Below are positions 36,111-48,200 of a stretch of 64,000 nucleotides of DNA, piece by piece. The stretch's first letter is position 1. Every line of letters starts with the position of its first letter. The stretch lies in contig CM075943.1 of NCBI GenBank assembly GCA_038030265.1, positions 21,576,001-21,640,000 of the forward strand, written 5' to 3'. The position numbers were made by a program, and so were the translations under genes. This DNA is from Corythucha ciliata (lineage: Eukaryota > Arthropoda > Insecta > Hemiptera > Tingidae). The notes beneath the pieces are model-generated. The model was not told the origin of the DNA. It searched no databases and worked only from the letters and a program-made list of their open reading frames with translations.

Positions 36111-36276
36111 TATTCCTCGTTTGTTTAGTGACTGGGTGGGGGGGGGGGCTCATTGAGATTTCCGTCCCAGGCCCTGATAGGTGTAGTTTCGCTATCATTG
36201 GATCAATCAATTGGGCGATCTCATGGACAAATTACCATTATTGTTCTTTTTTCTTTATATGTCCCAGCAATTAATT

Positions 36277-37502
36277 AATTCATTCAAGGCAATTTATTAA
36301 AGTGTGGCGTGCCGCAGGGCTCAGTCTTGGGTCCTTTGTTGTTCCTGATCTTTGTGAACGATCTGCTGAACCTAAAACTCTCGGGTGAGATTCAGGCATT
36401 TGCAGATGATACCTGTCTCATATTTAGTCATTTGAATTGGGATCATTTGGTTAATCTTGCTAGTAGTGAATTACAAGTCGTAAAGACGTGGTATGATAAC
36501 AATCTGCTTAGCTTGAATTTAGCAAAGACGGCGGCAATTCGTTTTTCTTTAAAAAAAAGTGCGTAATCCAATCGCTACTTCTTTTAAAATACATAAGTAT
36601 GTGTGTACTGCGCGTCAGAATTTGCAGTGTGACTGTCAAGACGTAAGACACACTTTTGAACATAAATATTTGGGAATCCTATTCGATTGTAATTTAAAAT
36701 TTAAAAACCATGTTTCTAAATTAGTTTCTCGTACGCGTAAGTTATTTTATACATTTAGAATTCTTCGTTCCGTTTTACCCTTAGACCTTTTGAAATCTGT
36801 TTATTTTGCTTTGGTTGAATCAATTTTATGTTACGGTGTGGTGATTTGGGGGTCCACTGTGAAATCCCATTTAAAATATGTCCGGTCTGCTCAAAATACC
36901 CTTATTAAGATCATTTTGTGTAAGCCTAGGCGGTTCACGACTTCTTTAATTTTCAATGAATTTGGGGTTTTAAATTTGAAACAGCTTTTTATTTTGAATT
37001 CGGTGTTGAGTCTTCTCTATCTTAACTTAGACAAATGTAAATCTAACAGTCGTTTTGGCACCAGGGCGGTGTCTCAATGTGATATGAATTTACCGACTAT
37101 CCATACGGAAACACGTAGGCGTTCAGCATTGTTTTCTGGAATCAAGTTTTGTTATGATAATAAAATTAATTTGAGGAACTTTAAATCGAGGAAAGCTTTG
37201 AGAACCTTTCTTCGGGGTGTTCTACAAAATTTTCAGTGATGTGTTGGTGCAAAGATGTCTGGCTATTTGTTATTCTCTCCTTTTTGTATTAACTTCGTGA
37301 TTTTTACAAGTTATATTTAGGCTAATAGTATGTAGTCTAAAATTTGATTTTTATTTCAGTAGTGTACATGCTCGTTCTAGGCTATAAAGAGTGCTAGGCC
37401 CCTTGGCACAAGCTTTTAGCTTTTAAAGGGGCTGGCCAATTATCTGTCTCTTATTGAAGTATTTGTAATTACTAGTGTATCTGGCAAAAATAAATAAATA
37501 AA
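36277..37502 (+). mobile_element. 5'-truncated Jockey-like LINE with one frameshift
   Basis: The frame before 36309 reads [18 protein letters not shown], then the catalytic FADDT and an RT region to about 36555. An A-run indel (36550-36558) shifts the frame; 36559-37239 then gives HKYLGILFDCNLKFKNHV, YGVVIWGSTVKSHL and a stop. It ends with a (TAAA)n tail at 37486-37502. Same family as 3363-4680, by RT style and tail. Confidence 0.88.
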
Positions 37503-39294
37503 TTCGTCTAAATTTCAAGAAATTACCATTGGTTATTCAAGTTTTCGGCCCAAGTGGGTTATTAGGAAGCAAAATTGGCAACTTTTTCGGCTAGATTTAT
37601 ATTGTTTATTGGGGAAACAAAAATCAATAGGAATGTTAAATCCGAATGTTCGGACGCGAGACGGTTTTTTGCCGCCCGATGCTATTCTCGGCCCGACCGG
37701 AGACCGGGTCCCAGGCCCGGAGACTCCGGGCGACAAAACCCGAGATGTGGCAATCCTAGTACGATGGTTTCTGGTTCGTCATTTGTTTGGTTTTCTTTAT
37801 TTTTCTTAGCTCTGTCCGTTACTTGTGTCTTGTGTCACAAGTGCCCTCTCCCTCCCCCTCACAACAAAGACTCGGGGCAGACTCGAATTGGAGCGCCGAG
37901 GATCTTCAGGACTTTAGATGACTGGACGAGCTAACGAGCGTTTGTTTTCTCGGGAGAATTGAAGAAAGGGAGAAGAGTGGCCAGCTTACTGGACGTGCCT
38001 GATTGGAGACCATACATTAATCTCCTTGGCAAGTTTCCAGAAAGAGGAAAATGAAATAATTTGCCGTTTCTTTTTTTTCTTCCTTTCTCAGAGAAAAATA
38101 TCAAGAAACAATTAGGATAACAAAAGCTTTTCAATTTGGAGTAGGCTTTTCGCACTTGTCCAACATCAACAGGTTAACAGGTTATGGACTTAGGCAACCT
38201 CTTGACTCTTCGTCAAAGTAATGGAATTTCTTCCGCTGAAGATTCTAGACTCGATGGTGTCAGCCTGTGTCAGGGAACCCAAAAATCTACGGGGGAAAGT
38301 GTGATTAGAAAGGGAGAGGAACGAAAGATTACAGAAGAAGGCAGAGCCCCTTCCGCGAAACCCCCCCCCCCCGCCATCTTCCCGTGAGGTTTGATTTGAA
38401 AATTATGTCAGCCTGACCGCTATTAAAGGTTTGCGGTCACATCAGAACACAGCCATAGAACAATTCGGATCAATATGTCTGTCTTTGTTTTTGTCAGTTG
38501 CTCTTTTCCCCGAGGTCCAAGCCGTTATCATTCGCTCTGCGTTCCCTTCAATGTGTTTCTTTGACATTCTTCAGAAACTCGGAAATCATACGAACCGGGA
38601 ATGAAAAAACAACAAAATGTGTCAAAGGCTAAGCTACAGTCTATGATAATATTCAAGTCAGCATTACATCGAAAACCTCAAGGAAAAGTATTTTTAAAAA
38701 TACACTTACCTCACAAATAGTTTTTGAATTTAACATATTTCCCAATTCTCATTCAAGACAAGCTGAATACAAAAGCGCAATGACAAATGCGGACTTGTCA
38801 GTACGAAGTTCCACTGCACATGAAAAATATGACGAACGAAAAATAACGATCACGGGATAATAGTCGACTCAAAACTACGAAGAAGGGCCTAAATTTCTAA
38901 CCGACCTGTGGAGATGATAAAAGGGAATCATCAAGGGGGCGTCAACGACGCCGAGGTTTCTACTTTTTTTCGTTTTTTTTTTAAACGAACTTTCATCCCT
39001 CTTCACACCTACACCACCACCACTTTACGCACCCTTGTGTCTACGGGGCGCAATCCCGAAATGTGAACGAAACGATCAGTTCTTACGTCACAGTACTACA
39101 TATAATTGTTTTCTTCTTTATTCTTGAGAATGGTAACTAGAATGTATTCACGTTTTTATCAGCAATCCCTCCCGTCTTCTTTTTGACGACATCTGACCTT
39201 AATGACTACGTAAGAAATTATAAAACTAACAATTCCTATCAGTCTTACACGCTCTCACAAACCGGGTGAGTCGAAGAGGCCCTAGTGCGCCGAT
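37503..39294. other. MCCC1 upstream region
   Basis: 37640-37740 is GC-rich (cggagaccgggtcccaggcc) without a supported gene. A poly-C tract is near 38361. 38400-39294 is free of arrays and probably contains the MCCC1 promoter; a CRE-like TTACGTCA is at 39083-39090, the same octamer as at 9030. Confidence 0.45.
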
Positions 39295-42200
39295 ATGTTA
39301 CAAAATTTGAAGAAAATTCTGATCGCGAATCGAGGGGAAATCGCCTGCCGGATAGCTCGAACTGCTCAGCGTCTTGGAATACGAGTCGTAGCCGTATACA
39401 GCGATGTCGACGCCAAGGCAAAACATGTCGCTATGGTTATTATCTTTTGTTTTAATTTACTTTTTGAATAATAAGAGTGAATTAAATGTTTTTTTAATTG
39501 TTCGCCTCAATGAAAACGTACGAATAATTAATTTTTTCGTATGCAAAAATGTAGGCAGACGAGGCTTACTACATAGGTACAGCCACTGCTCAGGAGAGCT
39601 ATCTGAGAGGTAACCATATTATGCATGATTAATAGAATATAAATGCCGCAGACCAAACACTTACCCCATACCATACCTCTTACTCTATGTTTATCTTACT
39701 ATACTTATTTTTACTAACTAAACTGCTATCACGGTATTCCATATCTTGAGTAGAAAATAATGTGTCCAACAACAATATGGTTAAGGTCACCTGCAGGCGT
39801 CCTCGTTTTCTAATAATATCCTCAGCAAAATTCTGCCCCCGCTTAACAGATTTTATAGTGCCCCCCCCTCCCGAGGACCCCGCCAAGAATAATTCAATTT
39901 TATAAATAAGAACGTAAAGATCCCTTAGAACAGGAACAGGAACGTAGTTTTGATCAATCGTTCAGGTATCTTTAACATAGAAAAATCGAATGAAATTCTC
40001 GAAATCGTCGCCAAGTTGTATATGAGATTATGGTGGTTTGCCAGAGCCAGATCTCCGGTTTTTATTTTAGCTTTTTATAGTCCAGTCAAGTAGGAACATA
40101 TTCTAGGCTGCAATAATCCATAAAGAATTTTCCTCTTCGGGAATGTGTTCGGAGGTGTCTAGGGGTCACCTTACTAAAAGTCCCCGAGTTTTCGAGTAGA
40201 GCGCAACCCTGGAGAGGGCTAAATGTGCGACCATTTTCGGTTTTTCACCAATTATCTGGGAAACTACCAGCTTAGCGCCTAGACGCCAAAATGAAAAAAT
40301 AATGTACCTTCTCATAATTTCCGATAAAATCGACTCTATTCATTTGCATAGTGGTTACCGATATACAGGGTGTCTAAAAACATTGAGGGCAATATTTCGC
40401 CCGTGATTGTGCACCTCAAATGGGTTAAAACGACCCCTATATTGACCATAGTCCGATTCTAATTATTTTCCGAGATATTCAGGATTTAAGTACTTTTTGA
40501 TTTTGTCTTTTTTACTTATTCATTTTTTATTTTTTTTTTTTTTTGAAAAGCGGCCGTTGCACAGTAACCGGAGGTTCCAAGGTCAAAACTGACGGTACCA
40601 TTGGAAAGAGCGGACTTTTTTCGGTGGCCAAAATAAGCCAGAAGCTGGTTTTGTGATACATCATTCGAAAGCTGACTGCTTGGAGATGTTTTTAGAGTAT
40701 AGGTGCGTCACCTGCGATTTCTTCTCACTAGTGAAAATCAAGGGAATAAATTAGCTAAAAATCTCACTTTGTGCAACGAAAAATTTTGACGCCTAGAATG
40801 ATGGTGGTGTCAAGGTAATTTCGAAACGATTCGCATTGCATCTTATGGTAAATTTTGTGCAGAATTCGAATCTGTCTTTCAATTTCTAATCGCACCACAT
40901 AGAACCCGAGAAAACGTGGTTTTCTCATGAAAACTGCTTTTCTTCATGAAAAGTGTTCAAAAAATCATATCTCGGTAACGGCTGGAGATTTTAAAAAAGT
41001 GAAAGGGCAAATTTTACAACTCTTAGCATGTACTTTCGCCGTGTGCAATATAGTCAACGCCACAGGTGAACACCCTGTATATGTATACAAATAAGAATTA
41101 AATAATATCTAGCAACTTCACTTTCACATTTTGCACAGTTTGTGGTTTCACTACACTTATAATGTAGCCACCAAGTCAAGGGGTTTGGTCCTTTTTAGCC
41201 GTCGAAGTCTCCTGCAGTATCCAGCAAGACGAGTGCCTCAACATTAGGGTGTTTGTGGAGCCTTTTTTCGTGCTCCACTGCTCGTTTTTTGATAGCTTCT
41301 GCCACCGTTTCAATTTGCAGGTCACGATGCAGGTCAAGCCCTCGTACATACCAGGGCGCATTTGTTATCATTCTCAAAACTTTGTTTTGAAAAGTTTGTA
41401 TGACTTTGACGTTGCTTTTCTTGGTGCAGCCCCAAAGCTGACACCCGTAGGCCCAGATCCGCTTCAGAACTTGCTGGTATAGCAGGAGCTTGTTGGCCAT
41501 CGAGAGCTCAGAATGCTTCCCGAGCAGCCAGTACATTTTTCTGAGATTGGTGTTGAGTTCCTCTTTTTTCTTTTTGACGTGAGGCTTCCACCGGAGTTTA
41601 GCATCCAGCGTCATGCCTAGGTACTTCGCCGTGTTTGCAAATGGTATTATTTTCTCATTGAGTTGCACGGGGATTGGGCTGGTCTTGCGATTTGTAAAGT
41701 TTACATGAACCGATTTCTCCTCGTTGAGTTTTATTCTCCACTTTTTTGTCCAGGTGTTTAATTCTTCTACCGCGGTTTGCATTTTGCTAGTAGCCTCTTC
41801 AACATCATTTCCGACTGCAAGAAGAGCTGTGTCGTTGGCAAACGTTGCAATGATTGAGTCCTCTCTCACGGGTAGGTCACTCGTGTACAATAGGTAAAGC
41901 ACTGGTCCAAGGACGCTTCCTTGAGGTACTCCAGCCGAAATTTTACGCAACCGCGAATATTCACCCTCGTGTTTCACTCGGAAGTGTCTACCGCATAAAT
42001 AAGATTTCAGAATTTCGTAGAATTTTTTCGGAAGGAGTTTATTCAACTTGAACTCAAGCCCCTTGTGCCAAACTTTATCAAACGCTTGAGCTACGTCCAA
42101 AAAGACAGCCGAACAGATTTTCTTTTCTTCCAGAGTAGACTCCACACTCCACAGCATTCACTATCCGATGGACCTGATCTAATGTGGAGTGTTGTTCTCT

Positions 42201-45200
42201 GAATCCAAACTAATGGGATGGTATGATTCGTTTTTCTTCTAGAATAGGCCTTAGTCTTTTCAGGAGGAGTTTCTCAAAAAGTTTCGTGACTGTAAGGAGA
42301 AGTGAAATGGGTCGATACGACTTCACTTCATTAGCTGGTTTTCCCGGCTTCGCTATCATTATAACTTCAGCTACTTTCCATTGCCGGGGGACGTACTTGA
42401 GGCGTAAGGCTGCGTTGATTAAATACAGTAGCTTCCTAAGTTCCCTTTCGGGCAGCTCCCGCATTATCCTTGCTGTTATCAAGTCATAGCCGGGGGATTT
42501 TTTCGTACTGAGGTTGGTCATAATTTCCGTCCTTAGTTCTTTGATCATTACTGGCCGAATTTCCCTGTTGTCCTTGTTGAGTACGTAGGGTACTCATTCG
42601 TTGGCTGACTGCCGTGGATGGGGATGGAAGGTTCTTTCCAGATGATCTGCAAATACCTGCACTTTTTCCTTTGCGCTCCTAGCCCATGTTCCTTCACCAG
42701 TTCGAATGGGTGGTATAGGCACTTTTGGCCGCTTGAGGCTCTTTGTCGCTTTCCACAGCGTGTATTCTGTGCCTTTTTCTGGTGTCACGAAGTATTTGAC
42801 TTTTATTTTGGGGTATTTCAGGGCGTAACTGCTAAAAAGCTCCAATATTTCGACAAAGTGAATGGTATGAATCCAATGAGGAAGTTTCACATTTTCCTAA
42901 AATAATTTTTGTCGATGAGGCATATCAATCCTCCCACGTAAATAAAAAAATAAAAATTAAAACCCCTCAGAAATATTTTTTATTTCTTATCAAAAGTTGG
43001 CATATTTGAAATCCCACCAAAACGAACATTTTCCGCTACGTAATATCCCTTGTACTCTCTGTCCTTTTCATGCCTCTAAATAGCTCATCTGTTTATCCTC
43101 CATTATTTTGTTAGTGGAGAGCTCTCTCTAGTAGAAAATAAGGCAAAGAAACACAAAAAACCAAAGACCGGCCCGAATTCGATTCGTTTCGTGCAGAAAT
43201 AGCGTGCCTCTCATTTCTCAAGTTTGGAATACTGTGACCTACACACATAGCATCAAGCATCAAAGGGCGAATCGGAGACCTTTTAAAGGGGGGGGGGATC
43301 GAAAACCCTCTCAGAATAACGGAATAACCCCCTCCCCACACGAGTTTTCAGCGATTTGACAAGACCTATACTAGCCTACTAGGGTTAATGCAATTTTTAC
43401 GCCCATTCTTGGATCGGATGTAAACTTCTTCCCCTCGAAAGTGTAGCATTTTGACCTTACATAGCCCACAAAATGTGTACATATACATAGAGCCAAGGGC
43501 GGATCTGATCTCTCAAGGGGAGGTAATCGAAATCCCTCCCCCTCACCATATACACCCCACCACCTTCCTACGTTTAAAGGGATTTGACCAGCTGGGGAGG
43601 GAGGGGGATTTCTGCTGAATTCACTTGCGGGGGCGAAGGTTATAAATTAAATGCTCCATAGCCGACCACCAGCTGCCGGAGAGGGTCGGGTCACAGGGGA
43701 TCTGTCAAAATCACTCTAAACATATGGGTGGGTAGGTGGCGGGGGTGATCCGTGGGAGGGGAGGAAGAAGGGTTTTGATCCTCCATCCACCATCTGTCGT
43801 TAGACCGAGACTTTCGAGACGAGACCGAGACCGACTTTTTAAGTACGAGACCGAGATCATCTTGCTAATGACCGAGACCGAGATGCGTAAAGGGGCCCAT
43901 ACACGATCAACCTGGGTTGTAAACTTTGTTTACAACATTACGTGTTGACAACCAAGTTGACTGTCTGTGGGGAGGTTGTTTCAAAATTGCAACAACCAAC
44001 TTCCCCACAGACAGTAAACTTTGTTGTCAACACGCAATGTTGTAAACTAAGTTGACAACCACGTTGATCGTGTATGGGCCCCTTAAGTCTCGGTCTCGTG
44101 CATCACTACCCAGAAGCAGGTCTCTAACTTCGATTTAAAAAAAAAAAACTGAACTAATATCGTAACGTTATACACAAGACGTTCATATGTTCACCGGAAA
44201 ACCCAAGAACAATATCTTCCGTTTTCGTGGTGAATTGAAGCTTTCATCACATCGACAATTGTTTCATCCAACCCAACCTTTAGCATTAATTACACTTGTT
44301 CCCATTTACCCCTGATTCCCAATTACCCCATCTGACTCTACAATATGTCTGACACTTTACATTTATGTCGAGAAATAAGTGTAGCTATACATAAATGTCA
44401 GATACTTAAGTGTAAACGCACCTTTAGTCCTGCTTATTCTCAAGTATAGGGAAAGCAAATCCATGTCGTCGGAACCAAACCGCACGCTGTAAACTCAATT
44501 TGCTGCGACATTCAGTATATAGCGTACCAATGTAGGGGCGAGGGAGGCGGACCGTCCCCCCCCCCCCTATCAGACAGGGCCCCCGAAATGCTTGAAGGTC
44601 GTATTTAAATGAGGATTTAAGTTTCCATGTTCATGGATTTAGTTATGTGAAAGGCAGCGGTCAGCAATTTGGCTCTTTCCGACGATTTTTAGTCCACCCA
44701 ACCTGAAGAATAGAACGTTGCTGGTAATCAGAAAATAGTGTGTGGCTGAATATTCGATTGAGACCACGCGAAAGCGCTATTCTGATGGCTGAAATTGAGA
44801 AAATTCGCGCCTTCTGAAGGTGAATTCGCGGTTAAAATAGAGAAAATGCGCTGATCCCCACAAGTTTCTTTAGGTCCTTAAGCGGATAAAATTGAGAAAG
44901 ACGCTCTAATTTGCTGATCTCACGGGAAAAGCGCTAATATTCGAGGCTAAAACTGCGAAAAAGCGCTCATTCGTGGTTTCTCGATGAAGCTTTCAGACCA
45001 TAATTTAGTGAAAAAAATCGCTGATTCCCGGTGTATGGAGGCAATTTTACGGCTAAAATGTACAAAAAACGCTAATATGCTGTTTTTGGGCCAAGTCCGC
45101 GGCTAAAATTAGGAAAATGCGCTATATCGAGGCTATACAAGGGAAAAAATCGCGGCTAAAATAACATTGAGAAAAACGGCTCAACTCATCGATTAAATTG

Positions 45201-48200
45201 AGAAAAAGCGCTAATTCGCGGCTAAAATTGAGAAAAAGCCAATCCGTAGCTTCTGAAGGATTTTTCGAGAAAAAGTGCTAATAGAGAGCTAAAATTTAAA
45301 AGAAAAAAGTCTGCTAATGGTTGTAGCACAATGGTTCCTCGACATGTTTATCCGCTTCTGTTACGCTAATGATAATTACCTACTTATTATGACGAATTTT
45401 TTAACGGGATGGAAGACATTTTGATTGATTTCGAAGGAAAAGACAAGTGCGCCATCAGGGCATGTGTCACAACGGTACATGATCGAAACGTGTCTTTAGA
45501 GCACATTACCTGAGCGACGTATGTCAAACCTGGATAACTGATAGGCTTAGCGACCCTTTTGGTTCTACATGCTCAATGATACCCTAACCCTTCCCCCCAC
45601 ACGAGAAAGTTGAGAAAAATGGCTAATTTTCTGTTTAAATTGAGAAAACGTGCTAATTCCCCGCTAAAAAAAAAAACAACAACTCTAATTTGCGGCTAAA
45701 ACTGAGAAAAGAGGAAAAGATTCTCGGGTATAAAATAAAGAAAAATTCAATTTGCATCTAAAATCGTGGGTTCTGATGGCAATCTTGTGGTTATAAAATT
45801 GAGAAACAGCGCAACCTCTTGGCTTTAGGCGAAAAAAGGCGCATATTGGTCATTTTTCGCAATTTCAGTTGCGAGTTTGCCATTCTTCCCAATTTTAGCA
45901 TCAAAGTAACGTTTATATCCGTCGAATTAGCGATTTTTGTCAATTTCAGCCTTGAGGCATCCTTCAGAAGCCATGTATTTGGGGTTTCTCAATTTGAGCG
46001 TAACCGTGAATTAAAGTTTTATCTACACTTTATCCACGAATTAGTGGTTTTCTCAATTTCATTCGCGAATTAGAAATTATTCTCATCATTTTAGAAGCGA
46101 TTTAATTACAGTTTTGTTTTCAATTTCAGCCGTGAATTAGCGTTTTTCGCAAATTTAGCCATGAATTGGCGTATATTTCTCTTTTTTATCCTCTAATGGG
46201 AAATTTCAGTTGTGAATATAATATTTTTCTTAACCCCTGTGGTCCTGAGGAGTTCATCATAGGAACCTGAGATAGGTAAGTGTTGGTCTGGCCTTAATTG
46301 CTTAGAAACCTAAATTCCTGGAGGCCAAAAAAATAGTGTTTTCAAACACTCCAAATGCGACTGGTGCGTTGATGTGACGACCAATAAATCGTCGAGATAC
46401 GCATCGGGCGGAGGTCTGCCATTTAAGGCACTATAAAACCCGAGTACTGCAACACACAAATCGGCGCCATACTTGGTCCCTCATGTGATTATAATTATCA
46501 CTTGGGGCCTTATTCTGAACGGTCGGGAAAAAATGCCGCGAAAGGGATCCAAGGACGCAGAATAAGAAATAACATTATCCCGCCATAGCAACCGCTTATT
46601 GCGGCATTTTCACACGGCTTCGGAATACGGCCCCTGATCTCATTGACAAGTAGGATATTTTTATTCATTTCGATTGCATTCCGCGTTTGGTTGCTGTTAC
46701 GATGACAATTTTTTCATTCATGATATTGTGTTTACCCTAACGACTGAGGGACCAAATATGGCGCTGAAATCCGTGTTGCAGTACCAGTGTTTTAAAGGTT
46801 CTCTACCGTTATAAGAGGGTAAATTAGCCATTGAAACGTGGCTGGTTCATTATTTAAGCCAAACGGTAGAAAGTTGAAGTGGTAATGACCCTTCCCGGGG
46901 ATACCGAAGGTCCGTAATGCTTCAGGTCTATCTTGAACAGAACTTCAACTTTCTCTGTTAAAGTGCTCCAATATGATCACGTGGACCGCAACGGATGCGC
47001 GTCCTTTCGAGTTTGCTCGTTTACGCCCCTGTATATTCGGTCTCCGATCATGTGCGTAAAGGTCCTGTATTTTGAGCGGGAGAATTATGTTGGGGGTCGA
47101 TGGTATCTAAAGGGAGGGCAGCTACCCACAACGGCTTAGCTTTCTAGTCTAGGAGGGCTCTATGTGCACTAATGATTAACAGTAAATCTCGGGCCTGTTC
47201 TTAAATGAGAAAGCGATTGATCCTCCATATTCTTACTTACAGGCGACAAAATCCTTGAAGCCGCTATTAAAAGTAAGGCTCAAGCGATACACCCCGGCTA
47301 TGGGTTTCTGTCGGAAAGTGCAGACTTTGCCCAAGCGTGTGCGCAATCAGGCGTCACGTTTATTGGACCACCACCGTCAGCCATCCGAGCCATGGGTGTC
47401 AAAAGTGCTTCAAAACAAATCATGGTGGATGCAGGAGTCGCCGTTGTGCCCGGCTATCACGGCGAAGACCAGTCGACAGAGCGTCTCTTAAAAGAGGCCT
47501 CACGAATTGGTTTTCCTTTGATGATCAAGGCAGTTCGTGGAGGTGGTGGTAAGGTGAGTCTCCCTCACATTTTATTGAAAAAAAAACAACTAATTTTTAC
47601 TTTTTTTATTCATTTTTCACTCAGGGCATGCGAATCGCTCGCACTGAGGTTGATTTCCTGACATCTCTTGATTCAGCTAAGCGTGAGTCGCTCAGTTCTT
47701 TTGGTGATGACTCGGTACTTCTAGAAAAGTACGTCGAGAGATCGAGGCACGTCGAGGTTCAAGTTTTCGCTGACACTCACGGACAAGCCGTACATCTTTT
47801 CGACCGTGACTGTTCCATCCAGCGGCGCCATCAGAAAGTCTTGGAAATGGCACCAGCGGTAAACCTATTCTTGTCGAATTAGTAAAGTTTATCTTTCTCG
47901 TCACTGACAAATGAATCACCAGCCAGGGCTGTCAAATGAAACTCGAAACAAATTGGGAGAGGCCGGAGTTCGAGCGGCAAAAGCCGTTGGCTACGTTGGA
48001 GCGGGCACTGTTGAATTCATTTACGATACTTCTGACGATCAATTTTATTTCATGGAAATGAACACGCGGCTTCAAGTAGAACACCCTGTGACTGAAATGG
48101 TGACCGGAGTGGATCTGGTTGACTGGCAGTTGAGAGTGGCTGCTGGTGAACCATTGCCTATGAAGCAGCAGGACCTTCGTCTGAACGGAGCCAGCGTCGA

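Noticed and set aside
37575..37934. 119-codon frame with a hydrophobic, Cys-containing stretch
   Set aside because: GC-rich low-complexity DNA, overlapping open frames on both strands, no family recognised.
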